Origin: Humibacillus sp. DSM 29435
GTDB taxonomy: Bacteria; Actinomycetota; Actinomycetes; Actinomycetales; Dermatophilaceae
Assembly (NCBI RefSeq): GCF_001758225.1
Contig: NZ_MAST01000023.1
Coordinates: forward strand, 153,541-217,540
Reading direction: 5' to 3'
DNA: 64,000 nt
Shown here: positions 9,316-19,337 of the stretch, piece after piece
How positions within the stretch are numbered: the first letter of the stretch is position 1
Layout: every line of letters begins with the position of its first letter
The notes under the pieces: model-generated
What the model saw: only the letters and a program-made list of their open reading frames with translations
What the model was told of the DNA's origin: nothing
The model's database searches: none
Made by a program: the position numbers and the translations under genes

Positions 9316-11193
9316 TTAGTTTGACTGTGTGTTGGTCAGATGCCGTCCTAAATAACCGAGATAGATCTTGCCGCTGGCCGGCAGATCGTCGAAATAGTAG
9401 AGGCGGGGGCTGAACATCCCGATGCGGGCCAGTTTGAAATGCGCCGTCATGGTCTTGCGTCCCGTAGCGTCGACTGAACTCGGCACGGGGAAGCTTCGCT
9501 CGCTTCCGAAGCGGCGCATGGTGACCCCCGTCTCCGTCATCCCATGCTTTCCGGGGCTGATGCCGTCGTAGCCGGACGGACGGTGTCGCAAGTAGTGGTC
9601 GACGCCGTTCGAGCAGGCCCCCGCAGCCTTGGCGCGGGCGTACTCCTTCAATGAAATGCAGGAGTCCCACGCTGTTCTCGCGGCCAACTGAAGGACGTCG
9701 ACCTCATCCACGGCAGAGACGTCGTCGACGTCCCCGGTGAAAACGATGACTCCCGCTGCGAGGTCCTCGAGGCGCTCGACCACTTCCAGGCAGGACGTGG
9801 GGTAGTCGGTGGCGGCAACATCAGGCTGAGCCACGGCCCCTTCGTAGTCCTCGAGGCTGCGCAAACGGTCGCGCAGCCATTGACTCTCTGACCGGGCACC
9901 GTCCAGTTCCTGCTGGAGGCTGGCCTGCTCCAAGGAGTCGTCGTCTAAAAGATTGGCGGCCAAGCGCAGCTTGTCTTCGAGCTCCTCCGACTTCGCCGAC
10001 TGCTCCTTGATCCGGAGACTGGCCCGTTGCACCTGCTCGGTGAGCTCGCCTCGGAGAACCAGCAGTCTTTCCACGGCCTCCGTCACGGTCTCAGGCGTGA
10101 CGGTGGAGAGACCGAGGCGTCCACCCAGAAGCGCGAGGCCGTGAACGAGTTCGGGCCGGGCCTCGAGCTGTGTCTCTGACAGGTCCGTCTTCGCGCTGGG
10201 AGGAGCGTCGGCGACCTGGGACGTAGTGACTGGTTCGGCCGACGGCTCGACAATCGGGTCAACTGCCGCCGACTGAGCTTCTGGCTGACGCTGGAGGTGC
10301 TCGAGGAGACGTCTGGTCTCGTCGCGCTCCAGGACACGACGAACGTGCACCGCCTCTGCTGGTTCCGGCCGCTGTGAGGCCTGGAGGCGGGCTACATTCG
10401 CGAGGAGGCTGCGCAGCCGCCCATCACTTTCGTTGGCGAGGGTCGCAGTCGTGAGATAGCGGTGCCGACGACTGTCCACGGCGCTGCTGGGGTCAAGACC
10501 GGGGTAGTAGGTGCGCACTGTCCACGGCGCCACGGCATGAAAATGGAGTCGCTCCCCGAGGGCATACGTCGCTTGTGGCGTGAGCACAATGCTCTGAGCC
10601 AGGCCGTAGACTTCACGGGTCCACTTGGGGATGCGTTCGCGGAAGGCCTGGAAGAGGCCCGGGTCCGGACCCGTGCCCGCCACGAGCACCAGGCCATGGC
10701 GGTCGCGGTCTTGGAGGAGGTCCACGAGCTGGTCCAGTTCGCCGACGTCCCACAACTTGACGTCGTTCTTGAGCTGCAACGACGCGTCACTGAGGTCGAG
10801 CGACGCCATGAGGCTCTTCGCCAGCCGCGGCACCGCCACCATACGGCCCTCGGCGTTCCTCACTGCGAGGTGAATCCAGCCGGCATCTGAGGCAAGGAGA
10901 TCTGTCGTCCACGTGCCAGTCGCCTGGTCGCTCTCGATCAGGCGGGCGCGGAGGACGGCTTGGTCGCCGTCCTGCGCCCTCTGCAGCGACGCGGCCTTTC
11001 CCTCTGACGACCACTCTCCCGTGTCCCCGTGGGCGCCGAGGCCTTTGCTCTCGAGCCACGACGAGAAGCACTCCTCCACCGCGGCCACCACAGCCGTCGC
11101 GTCGCTCGCCCGCATGAAGGCGCTGTAGTTCTTCGACCCACGGCGAGCAGCATCGACGCGCAGCGGCGCCGGCCCGCGAAGGATTTCGCTCAT
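9316..11193 (-). CDS. Coiled-coil protein of unknown function in the defence operon
   Basis: I do not recognise a family. The order is: an N-terminal alpha/beta region (about 1-260), including HGLVLVAGTGPDPG and an RTYYPGLDPSS segment; a low-complexity Pro/Ala/Ser linker (about 300-350); a heptad-rich coiled coil (about 385-455); and a C-terminal domain (about 520-625) with SYDG, HxGMTExG, RSFPVPSSVDATG, an AHFKL strand and YLGRHL. No nuclease or nucleotide motif is evident. The start is 2 bases after the DUF499 stop (TGAGCATG), so translation is coupled. It may sense or scaffold for the ATPase; that is inference. Confidence 0.75.
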   Translation of the reverse strand: MSEILRGPAPLRVDAARRGSKNYSAFMRASDATAVVAAVEECFSSWLESKGLGAHGDTGEWSSEGKAASLQRAQDGDQAVLRARLIESDQATGTWTTDLLASDAGWIHLAVRNAEGRMVAVPRLAKSLMASLDLSDASLQLKNDVKLWDVGELDQLVDLLQDRDRHGLVLVAGTGPDPGLFQAFRERIPKWTREVYGLAQSIVLTPQATYALGERLHFHAVAPWTVRTYYPGLDPSSAVDSRRHRYLTTATLANESDGRLRSLLANVARLQASQRPEPAEAVHVRRVLERDETRRLLEHLQRQPEAQSAAVDPIVEPSAEPVTTSQVADAPPSAKTDLSETQLEARPELVHGLALLGGRLGLSTVTPETVTEAVERLLVLRGELTEQVQRASLRIKEQSAKSEELEDKLRLAANLLDDDSLEQASLQQELDGARSESQWLRDRLRSLEDYEGAVAQPDVAATDYPTSCLEVVERLEDLAAGVIVFTGDVDDVSAVDEVDVLQLAARTAWDSCISLKEYARAKAAGACSNGVDHYLRHRPSGYDGISPGKHGMTETGVTMRRFGSERSFPVPSSVDATGRKTMTAHFKLARIGMFSPRLYYFDDLPASGKIYLGYLGRHLTNTQSN

Positions 11194-11195
11194 GC

Positions 11196-14100
11196 TCAGG
11201 CGTCCTCGAAGCCGGACTGGTCAAACTTTAGGGTCTTGGCGTTCTCCGAGACCGTCCTCACCTTGCTCTCGTCAAAGCCGGAGGCCTGGGTCGCTTCGAT
11301 CTCGAGCGTGACCCGCAGGGTGGCGCCGGGGGTCCCGGCCAGATGGCTGAGGATCTCGTCGGTGATCTTCTTGAAGTCCTTGGCGTAGGCGTCCGCGCTC
11401 AGCTCTTTGGTGCCGAAGAAGCGAGTCTTGCGGGGCTTGGGGGTGGGCCCAGGCTCTGGCCTGGGAGGCGTGTCGGGCGCGGGTGAGATGACGGGAACAT
11501 TGGGGTCATTCGGGATCTCGGGCTGCTCTTTTCGGCGCTGCTCAAGCGCGACGGGCGGCTTGACGATGAGGGTCGAGTCGCGGATCCCGCTCAGGAAGTC
11601 TTCGCGGGGTAACACGAGACCGCGGTAGCGGCTGGTCCCGTCCGCTTGCTTCTCGTAGCTGTCCGCCAGGGCGAAGCCGTCCCGCTCCCAGAGTAGGGGC
11701 GCATTGAGGAGCCCCTCGTTGAGCACGCTTCGGTCGCGGAGCCGAGGCATGTAGGCGTAGGCGGCATAGAGTTTCCAAAGGTCGCCGACCGCTACATGTC
11801 CACTCTCCCAAAGCGACTTGGCCGTGGTGTCGAGCTGGAGGCGAATGGCAGCGGCGGCCTGCTGCGTCGTCAAAGCGCCGTCGTTGCCGAGTCGTTTCGA
11901 GACGCGCTCAGCCAAGGCGGGGGCCTGCCCTTCGACCTTCGTCGCCTTGATAACGACCGGCTGCCCGTCAGGAACCAAGGCCCACTGGTAGGTACCGAGC
12001 AACCGGGCCTGGGCCGTCTCGTTCGCCTGCTTCTGCTTGTCGATCGCCTGGTTCTTCTGGTTCTGGGTGAGGTCGAGCTCGTCCTGTTTCGCGAGCACAT
12101 CCGACCAGCCGAGGTACTCCCTCACCACACTGTCCAGCTCGGAGAGACGGTCCTCGTCGGCCGCCAGAAAGACGAGCATGTTGCGGTTGGCTCGGTTGGC
12201 CGCGCCGCGGTTCTCGGTGGCTCGCTGGGCGAACACCATCGCGGTCGAGTCAGGACTGTTGCGTTTGTGCGAGGTCTTGGGGTGCAGGATGACGAGGCGC
12301 GCTTCGTCGGTATCAGGCAGGTCGCCGTTGTCTTCTGGGCAGACGTGCACTCCGGCGAAGTCGCCGCGAGTGCGACCCTGAACGGCGAGGCGTCGAACGA
12401 TCTCGGCCCAGACATCTTCGGGATGCAACCGGTCGGCCTGGTCCTTGGCCCGGCGCGAGATATTAGCCTGCAAGTCGTACCAGTACTTGCCAGAGCCAGA
12501 GTAGAAGTAGGTGGCTTTATCACCGAGCTGGGCCAGTGCTGAGTGAAAGTTGCCGGGTACGTCACCGGGCACGGCCGTGCCGAGAAACACCCGTTGGGAC
12601 TCGAGCCCTTTGTGGGCTGAACCGATCGTTGGAGCTGCGCCGAAGAACACCGTGCGGGCGAGTCGCTTGGTCAGGGACCGTTGACCGAAGAGCGGTTTGT
12701 CCTTGTCGATCTTGGCCGGCTCAGAGTTGGCGCCGTCGACGTCGGCGTCGATGATCGCCTTCCACCGGTCTTCGAGGTAGCCGGTAATCTCTGAGTTGAC
12801 CGAGCTCTCCGCCAAGGGGATCGACGCCGGCATAATGAGGGGCGACTGGTCCTCTCCAACCCAGAGGGCGTGGATGATCTTGTTCATCAAACGGAGGACG
12901 CCGCGGGTGCGCTGGAAGCGCTCGAGGGTCGACCAGTCCTCGTAGAGGCGGTCGAAGAGCTCGGGGTGGATCGGGTAGGTCTGTTTGATGCGCTCCTCGT
13001 AGGCGGTGTCACGGGCCTCCCGAGGAAAGTCTGCTGAGTGCTTGCGGTAATACTCCACGAACGCTTTCGACGTCGCGCCGATCGCCGCGAGCGCAGCGGC
13101 ATCCGGCGTGGTGAAGAGGCGTTGTCGCACGATGTGGTAAGCCTCGTCGGAGGAGGCGGGTCGCCACTGGTCTGCGACACGGCGCACCACGTTCTGCAGG
13201 CGCTTGAGCGCCTCCAGCCCGTTGGAGCCACCGACCTCCTCGGCGTTCCCAGCCACGATTCGCGAGTCGTCGCCGCTCTCGGAGGCGGGTATGGAAATCG
13301 CCAACAGGATGCCGGACGTGCCCTTGGCCGCCTCGGTCAACGACTGGGCAAAGGTGAACTGGTCATCGAACGTCCCGCCCGCCAGGTCCTCGCGGCCGAG
13401 CAGACTGCGGGCGTAGGCCACCCACTCGTCGATGAGGATGACCGCCGGCGCGTAAGCCGCCAACAGTGCGTGCAACGCCTGACCAGGGGGAGTGCGGTCG
13501 TGGTCGGCCTTGGCCACCAGGGCGTACCCCTCGTCACCGCCCAGCTGCCAGGCAAGCTCACCCCACAGCGTGTTGATGTGGGTCGCGCCGTGGTCGAAGC
13601 CAGACGTGGCGGTGTGGTTGCCGACGATGGCGACCTGACCCACCTTGGCCGGCAGGGTGTCGTAGCCGCCGCCACTCAGCAAGTCCTGGAGTTCTTGAGG
13701 CAGATCTCCTAGGGGGCAGCCGCTCGCCAAGTGCCAGAGGGCCAGCATGGAGTGCGTCTTGCCGCCACCGAAGTTGGTCTGAAGGTTGATCACCGGTGAC
13801 GCGTTGTCGTCACCGGAGAGTCGTCGCACCGCCCCGGTGAGAAGGTCACGCAGCCCGGCAGTCAGGTACGTGCGAGAGAAGAACTCGACAGGGTCGGCGT
13901 AGTCCTTCGGCGCGTCCTTGCTCACCGCCACTTTGTAGAGATCGGCCGCGAACTCAGCGGCCTGGAAGTTGCCCATGGCCACGTCATCATGCGGGCGTAG
14001 GACCTCCCGCCACGGCTTCACCCCCGGCGACGACGGGTTGTCGACATCGTCCTTAACGCTGCGGCGATCCTGTTTGGCCGCGCTCACCCGGCGCAGGTCG

Positions 14101-14531
14101 AGTCGGATCTTCTCCACCGCGGCGGCAGCTTCCGGCGCCCCGATGACGGTCAGGAACCGCTCAGCCGTGTCGAGCGCGCGGTAGGCATCGTCGTCGGTAA
14201 AGCTGCGGTTGTGGGCCCAGTCGTTACGGGTGTCGCGCAGCTCGTTGGCAAAGCCCTGTTGGGCGCGGCCCAGCCTGGCGCTGAAGGGATACCAGCCGGG
14301 CTTCAGCTTGTGAGGAATGTTCTCGGTGAGCATCCGCAGCTGTACTTGCGGGTCGAGGGCGTCGTACTGCTTGCCGATGATGCCTTTGCCGGCATCGACG
14401 GCCGCCACCAGCGACGTCCACGACTGGCCCGGCTCGATACCCGGCGCGATCGTTTCGACCAGAAAAGCGTCGACCGGTGGTGCCATCAGGTCGAACAATC
14501 TGCCGATGCGTTCCTTGTTGCTGGTTGCCAT
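11196..14531 (-). CDS. DUF499 AAA-type ATPase with Swt1/HEPN-like N-terminus
   Basis: 1111 residues, matching the DUF499 (COG1483) ATPases that accompany DUF1156 methylases in defence loci. The N-terminal 120 residues resemble the HEPN domain of Swt1-like proteins and contain R102-x4-H107 (RNDWAH), the HEPN RNase motif. Walker A is TNFGGGKTHS (Lys near 258) and an acidic VILIDEW segment follows. A Pro-rich linker near 1020 precedes a short C-terminal domain. Its ATG overlaps the preceding stop by one base (TGATG). It likely couples ATP hydrolysis to nucleic-acid handling by the neighbouring methylase and helicase. Confidence 0.85.
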   Translation of the reverse strand: MATSNKERIGRLFDLMAPPVDAFLVETIAPGIEPGQSWTSLVAAVDAGKGIIGKQYDALDPQVQLRMLTENIPHKLKPGWYPFSARLGRAQQGFANELRDTRNDWAHNRSFTDDDAYRALDTAERFLTVIGAPEAAAAVEKIRLDLRRVSAAKQDRRSVKDDVDNPSSPGVKPWREVLRPHDDVAMGNFQAAEFAADLYKVAVSKDAPKDYADPVEFFSRTYLTAGLRDLLTGAVRRLSGDDNASPVINLQTNFGGGKTHSMLALWHLASGCPLGDLPQELQDLLSGGGYDTLPAKVGQVAIVGNHTATSGFDHGATHINTLWGELAWQLGGDEGYALVAKADHDRTPPGQALHALLAAYAPAVILIDEWVAYARSLLGREDLAGGTFDDQFTFAQSLTEAAKGTSGILLAISIPASESGDDSRIVAGNAEEVGGSNGLEALKRLQNVVRRVADQWRPASSDEAYHIVRQRLFTTPDAAALAAIGATSKAFVEYYRKHSADFPREARDTAYEERIKQTYPIHPELFDRLYEDWSTLERFQRTRGVLRLMNKIIHALWVGEDQSPLIMPASIPLAESSVNSEITGYLEDRWKAIIDADVDGANSEPAKIDKDKPLFGQRSLTKRLARTVFFGAAPTIGSAHKGLESQRVFLGTAVPGDVPGNFHSALAQLGDKATYFYSGSGKYWYDLQANISRRAKDQADRLHPEDVWAEIVRRLAVQGRTRGDFAGVHVCPEDNGDLPDTDEARLVILHPKTSHKRNSPDSTAMVFAQRATENRGAANRANRNMLVFLAADEDRLSELDSVVREYLGWSDVLAKQDELDLTQNQKNQAIDKQKQANETAQARLLGTYQWALVPDGQPVVIKATKVEGQAPALAERVSKRLGNDGALTTQQAAAAIRLQLDTTAKSLWESGHVAVGDLWKLYAAYAYMPRLRDRSVLNEGLLNAPLLWERDGFALADSYEKQADGTSRYRGLVLPREDFLSGIRDSTLIVKPPVALEQRRKEQPEIPNDPNVPVISPAPDTPPRPEPGPTPKPRKTRFFGTKELSADAYAKDFKKITDEILSHLAGTPGATLRVTLEIEATQASGFDESKVRTVSENAKTLKFDQSGFEDA

Positions 14532-16378
14532 CAGTCCTCCTCCTCCGCGGTCTCGGCCACCATCGCCTCATCGAACTCGGCCGACGTCTCTCCGGCCTCA
14601 CCCTCGTCGAGATCGCGCGGCACGGCCTTGCCCATCGCCTTCTCCACCAGCTCGCACAGCAGCTCGCGACGACGGGCGAAGTAGGCATCGAATGCGTCGA
14701 CACGCAACAAGTCGGCGGGCACGAGGTGACCTGCCAAAAGGGCGTCGAGGCGCTCCGGCTCGATCTGAGCCCGCTTCTCGATGTAGGCGAGGTAGGCCGA
14801 CGGCGCCACACCACCGATGGTGCGGTTGGTGGTGGCCGAGATAGCAGTCTTGTTGACGATGCTCTCGCGATGCTCATCGTCGACGTCATGCTGCCGACAC
14901 CATGCCTGCGGAAAGATGTGGTGGATGTCGACCGCCAGACTCACGTACTGGACGCGGTCCAGAGCCTTATCCTCCATCCAATCTCGGGCGCCGTTGGCGA
15001 GAAGCAACGCGTAGATGCCCTTATACGCTGCCGCATTCCGAGTGCGCAGCGAGTGCAGTCGCGACTCGACGAAGGTCGCGTCTTGCACCGTCCGCGGCGT
15101 GTCAGCGTCTACCTCGCCGCGCGCCCACGACGGCACGAGCTCGAGGTCACGAACGAAGCGGTTCTCAATGGCACTCCCGTAGAGCTCGCCCAGGATGCCG
15201 CACCAGAACCACCGCACCAGCTTCTCGCGGGGGCCGAGCAGGTCGGCATCATGCCCCATCAGCACCCGGATGGCCGCGAGCGGGACGAGCTGCTTGGGGT
15301 AGGGCAAGAACTTCGTATCGAAGATGTAGCGGTCGGCCAGGAAGTCGGACGCCCACACGAACGCCTCCCGCAGGGGCGCGACCCACTCGAGATACTCATC
15401 GAGCGACAGCTTGAGCACGTCTTCGCGCTTGGCTGACACTGCCGGAGGGCGAGGGCCAGCATGGTCACGATTCCTCTTCCACGTCGCGAGCATGGTGACG
15501 GCCTGGAGGAAGTCGGTGTTCTCCAGCGACGAGAGCACCGGGTAGGCGACAAACTTCGCCCGCGTCTCCTCCCAGTTGTCGTTGAGCCGGAAATCGGTGC
15601 CGTGCTCAGCGAAATAGGCTGGGTCACCGGCGAACGTCGCGGTGAGCAGCTCGAAGACGTTGAGGGAAAGCCCTCCGGTGTTCACCTTCTCGAAGACCGT
15701 GGCCACCGCCGACTTGGTGGTCGAGTTGTCGAGCTCGATGGCCGGGATGTTGTAGGTCGTGACCGGCTGGACGACCTGGGCATGGAACTGGCTGGCCTGG
15801 TCGTGGTCGGAGTAGGCGAACAGCCACGTGACAGTGTTGGCGCCGGCGAAGAGCAGATTCAGGGGGAAGAAGCCCGCCTGCCGCTCCTTCTCGGCGTCAG
15901 AGAGGTCGAGAACAACATCACGACCGAAGTTGGCCCGCACGATCCCGTCAGCCGGAGTGGAGAACACCGCCTCGTCGATACGATCCTCTCCTTGCAGGGC
16001 AAGCGCGATATCGACGTAGAACCGCCGTTCCAGCAGCTTGCCGCGACTGTCCATCGTCGCCACGGTGCCGTCACCCGTGAGGGCCTGAGTCAGCGAGGTG
16101 AGACGCTGCTGACCGTCGAGCAGCAACAACTCGGGCTTGACGTCTGGGTCGACGCTGACCCCTTCGACCGCGCGGGGCTTGAAGCGGATCTGGTCGTTGC
16201 CGGCCTTGAGCAGCATGACCACCCCGAGCGGATGCCCCCGCAGCACCGTGACCAGCAGGGAGCGGATGCGCTCCTCCTCCCACTTGTAGCCACGCTGAAA
16301 GTCGGGCAGCTGAATGCGACCTCCCGTTGTCCATTTGAGGTAGTCAGACAGTTCATAAAGCGGGGTCTGGAAGCCCAT
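14531..16378 (-). CDS. GmrSD-like DUF262 and HNH (DUF1524-type) protein
   Basis: The N-terminal DUF262 half is clear: QLPDFQRGYKWEEERI and LLLDGQQRLTSL, the DGQQR motif being the nucleotide-hydrolysing centre of the GmrS family. The C-terminus has DIHHIFPQAWC followed by Asn-containing helices (VNKTAI, TTNRTIG), a His-Me-type nuclease core as in GmrD. Fusions of the two halves act as type IV restriction enzymes on modified DNA. Here the gene lies between the methylase (3 bases upstream) and DUF499 (1-base overlap). It is therefore a component of the operon rather than a free-standing enzyme. Confidence 0.85.
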   Translation of the reverse strand: MGFQTPLYELSDYLKWTTGGRIQLPDFQRGYKWEEERIRSLLVTVLRGHPLGVVMLLKAGNDQIRFKPRAVEGVSVDPDVKPELLLLDGQQRLTSLTQALTGDGTVATMDSRGKLLERRFYVDIALALQGEDRIDEAVFSTPADGIVRANFGRDVVLDLSDAEKERQAGFFPLNLLFAGANTVTWLFAYSDHDQASQFHAQVVQPVTTYNIPAIELDNSTTKSAVATVFEKVNTGGLSLNVFELLTATFAGDPAYFAEHGTDFRLNDNWEETRAKFVAYPVLSSLENTDFLQAVTMLATWKRNRDHAGPRPPAVSAKREDVLKLSLDEYLEWVAPLREAFVWASDFLADRYIFDTKFLPYPKQLVPLAAIRVLMGHDADLLGPREKLVRWFWCGILGELYGSAIENRFVRDLELVPSWARGEVDADTPRTVQDATFVESRLHSLRTRNAAAYKGIYALLLANGARDWMEDKALDRVQYVSLAVDIHHIFPQAWCRQHDVDDEHRESIVNKTAISATTNRTIGGVAPSAYLAYIEKRAQIEPERLDALLAGHLVPADLLRVDAFDAYFARRRELLCELVEKAMGKAVPRDLDEGEAGETSAEFDEAMVAETAEEED

Positions 16379-16381
16379 GGG

Positions 16382-19192
16382 TCACTCGTCCTCGTCGAAG
16401 TCGAAGGCGGACTGGGAAATGCTCGGCGCTCGAGAGGCTCTCGAGGCATCGACGATGTCGGGCCACGAGGTGGCGAGCGTGTTGAAGGCGAGGGCGTCCT
16501 TGGTCCAGCCGTTCTTCTCGGCGATGGAGAAGAGGAGGAAGGCGAGCTCCTTCACCAGATCCATCTCGATAACCCCGTCAGGTCGGCTCACAGCGGCGGC
16601 GAGGAAAACGCCGGCGGCGCCGACGCCCTCCGTCTCGAGCAGCCGGCTCAGGTGATGCAGCGCCTCCCACGCGCTCGTCTGTTCGTCGGTGAGGACGTCA
16701 TAGTCCGTTGGCAGGTCAGCAGGGCGGAGCAACGTCACCTTGCCAGCTCGTGAAGTCAGGACACCGCCACGATCCATGGCCTCGACCGAGGTGTTGCGGG
16801 CTCGTGCAAGGTCGTCGGCCTGACCGAAGACACCGGTCTGGTAACCGTGTTGGCGGTACCACGCGATCGCGAAGCGGGTCGTGGCGTCGAAGTCGCCCTC
16901 CTGCTCGTTGAGCACCTGGTCGAGGATCTCGTTGATTCGCGCCAACGCCGACCGCACCGTCATCGGCGAACCGTCGGACTCGATAACCGACGAGTACCGG
17001 CTGAAGACCGCCATCCCTGGCCCGATGGCGGCCTGAGGAAGATCGACGGGCGCTATCGCCCCCAGTTGAAGATTGCGCAGGGCTTGAGGCAACTCGGCGT
17101 GGAGGGCAACGATTAAGCCACGGCGATCCGTCGTTGGGGCCTCTGCCGGACGGGGTCGAAGCGCGAGGACAATCGAAGACGCGAGCGCGTTGGTACCACT
17201 GGCGATCATTCGGTTGCTCAGCTCGCTCCGATTCGGCCACGTTGCAGTGATCGCCCATCCTGCACTGATCATCCCCTCCAGTAGCGTCTCCCAACCGGAT
17301 GACGATGTTCCTTCATCCGAGGAGTCCGACTGTTTGAAGGCGTACCACACGACGGTTGGATGATCCGTCATCGCACTCACGCGCGCACGGGCAAAAACTT
17401 TGGCAAAACCCTGTTCGAAGAATGATTTGGCACCTGCCTTACCGTCATGACGGAAGGGATTAGCAACAAGCTCCTCTGCCTTCGGGACCAACATTGTGCT
17501 CAACAGGGAAGGATAGATGTCACGCAACGACTTGCGCAGCCAAACATAGAAGAAGTCTGATAAATCAGAGTAGCCAATATTATCGTAGTAGGGCGGATCT
17601 GTGCTGATGAGCAGGCCTTCGTAGTCTCGTGAAGAAGCGTCTGCCTGAAAGACTTGCGCAGTGGGTCCTCCGGTGTCTGCGATGGCTTTCGCCAAGCTAC
17701 CAAGACTCACCAGGTAGGAACCAGCCGCCTTACCGAAAGGTGGCGTCTCCGCGAAGTCCCATAGCATCGGAATCGCCTGACGACCAAATAGGTTGCGGAC
17801 TTGTTCCTTCGTGTTTTCCCATCGGCACAATGCATTGGAGATGTCCGTCATCCGGCTCAGACCCATGCCGAGGTACGTGGTCACCGCATCGGCGTAGGCC
17901 GTCGCGCCGGTCCCCCCGGTCTCGAGACTATGGCCGCGGTCAAGGCCCGACGAGAGCGCGTCTGCGAGACAAACTTCACGAGCCTCGCGGACAAGGTCAC
18001 TTAGTGTCGTCAGCGCTTCAAGTTGTCGATTAGTGAAAAGATCTGCGAAACTTGTCATTCCGTACCTGTAAACATTGATACGACCTGGCCAATCGAATAG
18101 CTCGCCCTCCGGTATGGCATGTGGTGCGTCGATATTGGCCGCGGTTGCATGGTCCGCATTCGGGGGAAGATAGACACGGCGGAGAGGCCCTGCCGCTACG
18201 ATCGTCATCAATTGCGCTCCCAGGCCCTCGGATCGACTCGTCGATCGAACGTACTCCAGTAAGACCGGAGTCTTGCAAGCGACACAGGTGGCTCCAGCGC
18301 GACCTACGGTTCCGTCATTCTGAGGTGTAGGCGCGCTCGTCGAGTCATAAGAGATTTCATATCTAATACTGAGACCGCTCGGGTGGGAATCGTCCGTAAC
18401 GACCATAGGCACGACAAATGCCTCGGCTCCCCTTCTTTTGCTGAGCCACCAAGAACGCACCAAAGGCATTTCGATACCGCAGACAGGATTCGGGCACGTC
18501 ACGGTGCGCGCCCACAGCCACGCAATTACGGTCGCCATCGAGCCGTCGGCAAGCCTCGCCTTTGGGTAATGATGCCCGATCCGCCGCTCCGCCTCGTCAC
18601 TGACCCATTGCCCATAAGCACGGACGTCAGCGACGAGACCCTGAGCCCTCTTCCAACCCATCATGTGCGATTCATCCAGGCCAGGGAAAACCGGCGGCTG
18701 ATCCCGAAACTTTGGCGGGATCTCGATGAGGGCCTTGTTAATCAGTACGGCCACAGGGTTGAGGTCCGAGGCGTGCGCCTCCAGGCCAAGTCGCTGCGCC
18801 TCGAGTGGGATCGTACCGCCGCCAGCGAAGGGGTCGAGGATCGCAGGCGGGTGACCGTCGGTCGACTTCAGGATCTCGGCGTGAGCTTCGGCGAGCAGTT
18901 TCTCGTCGTGGATGTTCTCCCAGACGACCAGTCGTTCAATGATGCCGTGGAGACGTTCGCGCTCGACCTTTTGGGCTTCCTCGGTCGGGAACTCCTCAGG
19001 GTGGCTCGACGGGTCATCGACGAGCTGAGCGAAGAGCACCGCCCTGGCGGCCGCCAAGGGCCGACGGGCCCACCACAGGTGGAGCGTCGAGGGGTGGCCG
19101 TGGCGGATCGACTTCTCGCGAACGGACTCCCGATTGATCGCCTCAAGCGGCAGCGCCACCTCGATCAGCTTGCGCTTGGGCGTCATAGTCAT
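16382..19192 (-). CDS. DUF1156 adenine-specific DNA methylase with Zn-ribbon
   Basis: 936 residues from ATG 19192, with GAGGGG 4 bases upstream; a longer frame to 19453 lacks family similarity. The N-terminus carries the DUF1156 signature (KRKLIEVALPLEAIN, then HGHPSTLHLWWARRP). The SAM-binding motif is DPFAGGGT (Asp near 119) and the catalytic motif DPPYYDN (near 532) marks an amino-methyltransferase. CPNPVC and CVAC, about 60 residues apart, form the zinc ribbon of COG1743. The middle of the gene (17300-18500) is visibly AT-richer than its neighbours. It presumably modifies host DNA and so marks self for the helicase/nuclease genes. Confidence 0.9.
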   Translation of the reverse strand: MTMTPKRKLIEVALPLEAINRESVREKSIRHGHPSTLHLWWARRPLAAARAVLFAQLVDDPSSHPEEFPTEEAQKVERERLHGIIERLVVWENIHDEKLLAEAHAEILKSTDGHPPAILDPFAGGGTIPLEAQRLGLEAHASDLNPVAVLINKALIEIPPKFRDQPPVFPGLDESHMMGWKRAQGLVADVRAYGQWVSDEAERRIGHHYPKARLADGSMATVIAWLWARTVTCPNPVCGIEMPLVRSWWLSKRRGAEAFVVPMVVTDDSHPSGLSIRYEISYDSTSAPTPQNDGTVGRAGATCVACKTPVLLEYVRSTSRSEGLGAQLMTIVAAGPLRRVYLPPNADHATAANIDAPHAIPEGELFDWPGRINVYRYGMTSFADLFTNRQLEALTTLSDLVREAREVCLADALSSGLDRGHSLETGGTGATAYADAVTTYLGMGLSRMTDISNALCRWENTKEQVRNLFGRQAIPMLWDFAETPPFGKAAGSYLVSLGSLAKAIADTGGPTAQVFQADASSRDYEGLLISTDPPYYDNIGYSDLSDFFYVWLRKSLRDIYPSLLSTMLVPKAEELVANPFRHDGKAGAKSFFEQGFAKVFARARVSAMTDHPTVVWYAFKQSDSSDEGTSSSGWETLLEGMISAGWAITATWPNRSELSNRMIASGTNALASSIVLALRPRPAEAPTTDRRGLIVALHAELPQALRNLQLGAIAPVDLPQAAIGPGMAVFSRYSSVIESDGSPMTVRSALARINEILDQVLNEQEGDFDATTRFAIAWYRQHGYQTGVFGQADDLARARNTSVEAMDRGGVLTSRAGKVTLLRPADLPTDYDVLTDEQTSAWEALHHLSRLLETEGVGAAGVFLAAAVSRPDGVIEMDLVKELAFLLFSIAEKNGWTKDALAFNTLATSWPDIVDASRASRAPSISQSAFDFDEDE

Positions 19193-19337
19193 GGTTCCCC
19201 TCGAGGGTTGGTTTGCTTCATAGAAAGCTGGCGCGGCTGAGCAGGGGCGAAGCTGCCCAAGACGTCCCAAACTAGTCGGCCGGGCCCCGCTCGGCACCGC
19301 GAATCGCGGGCCAAGGAGGTGCTCAGATTGCCCATGA

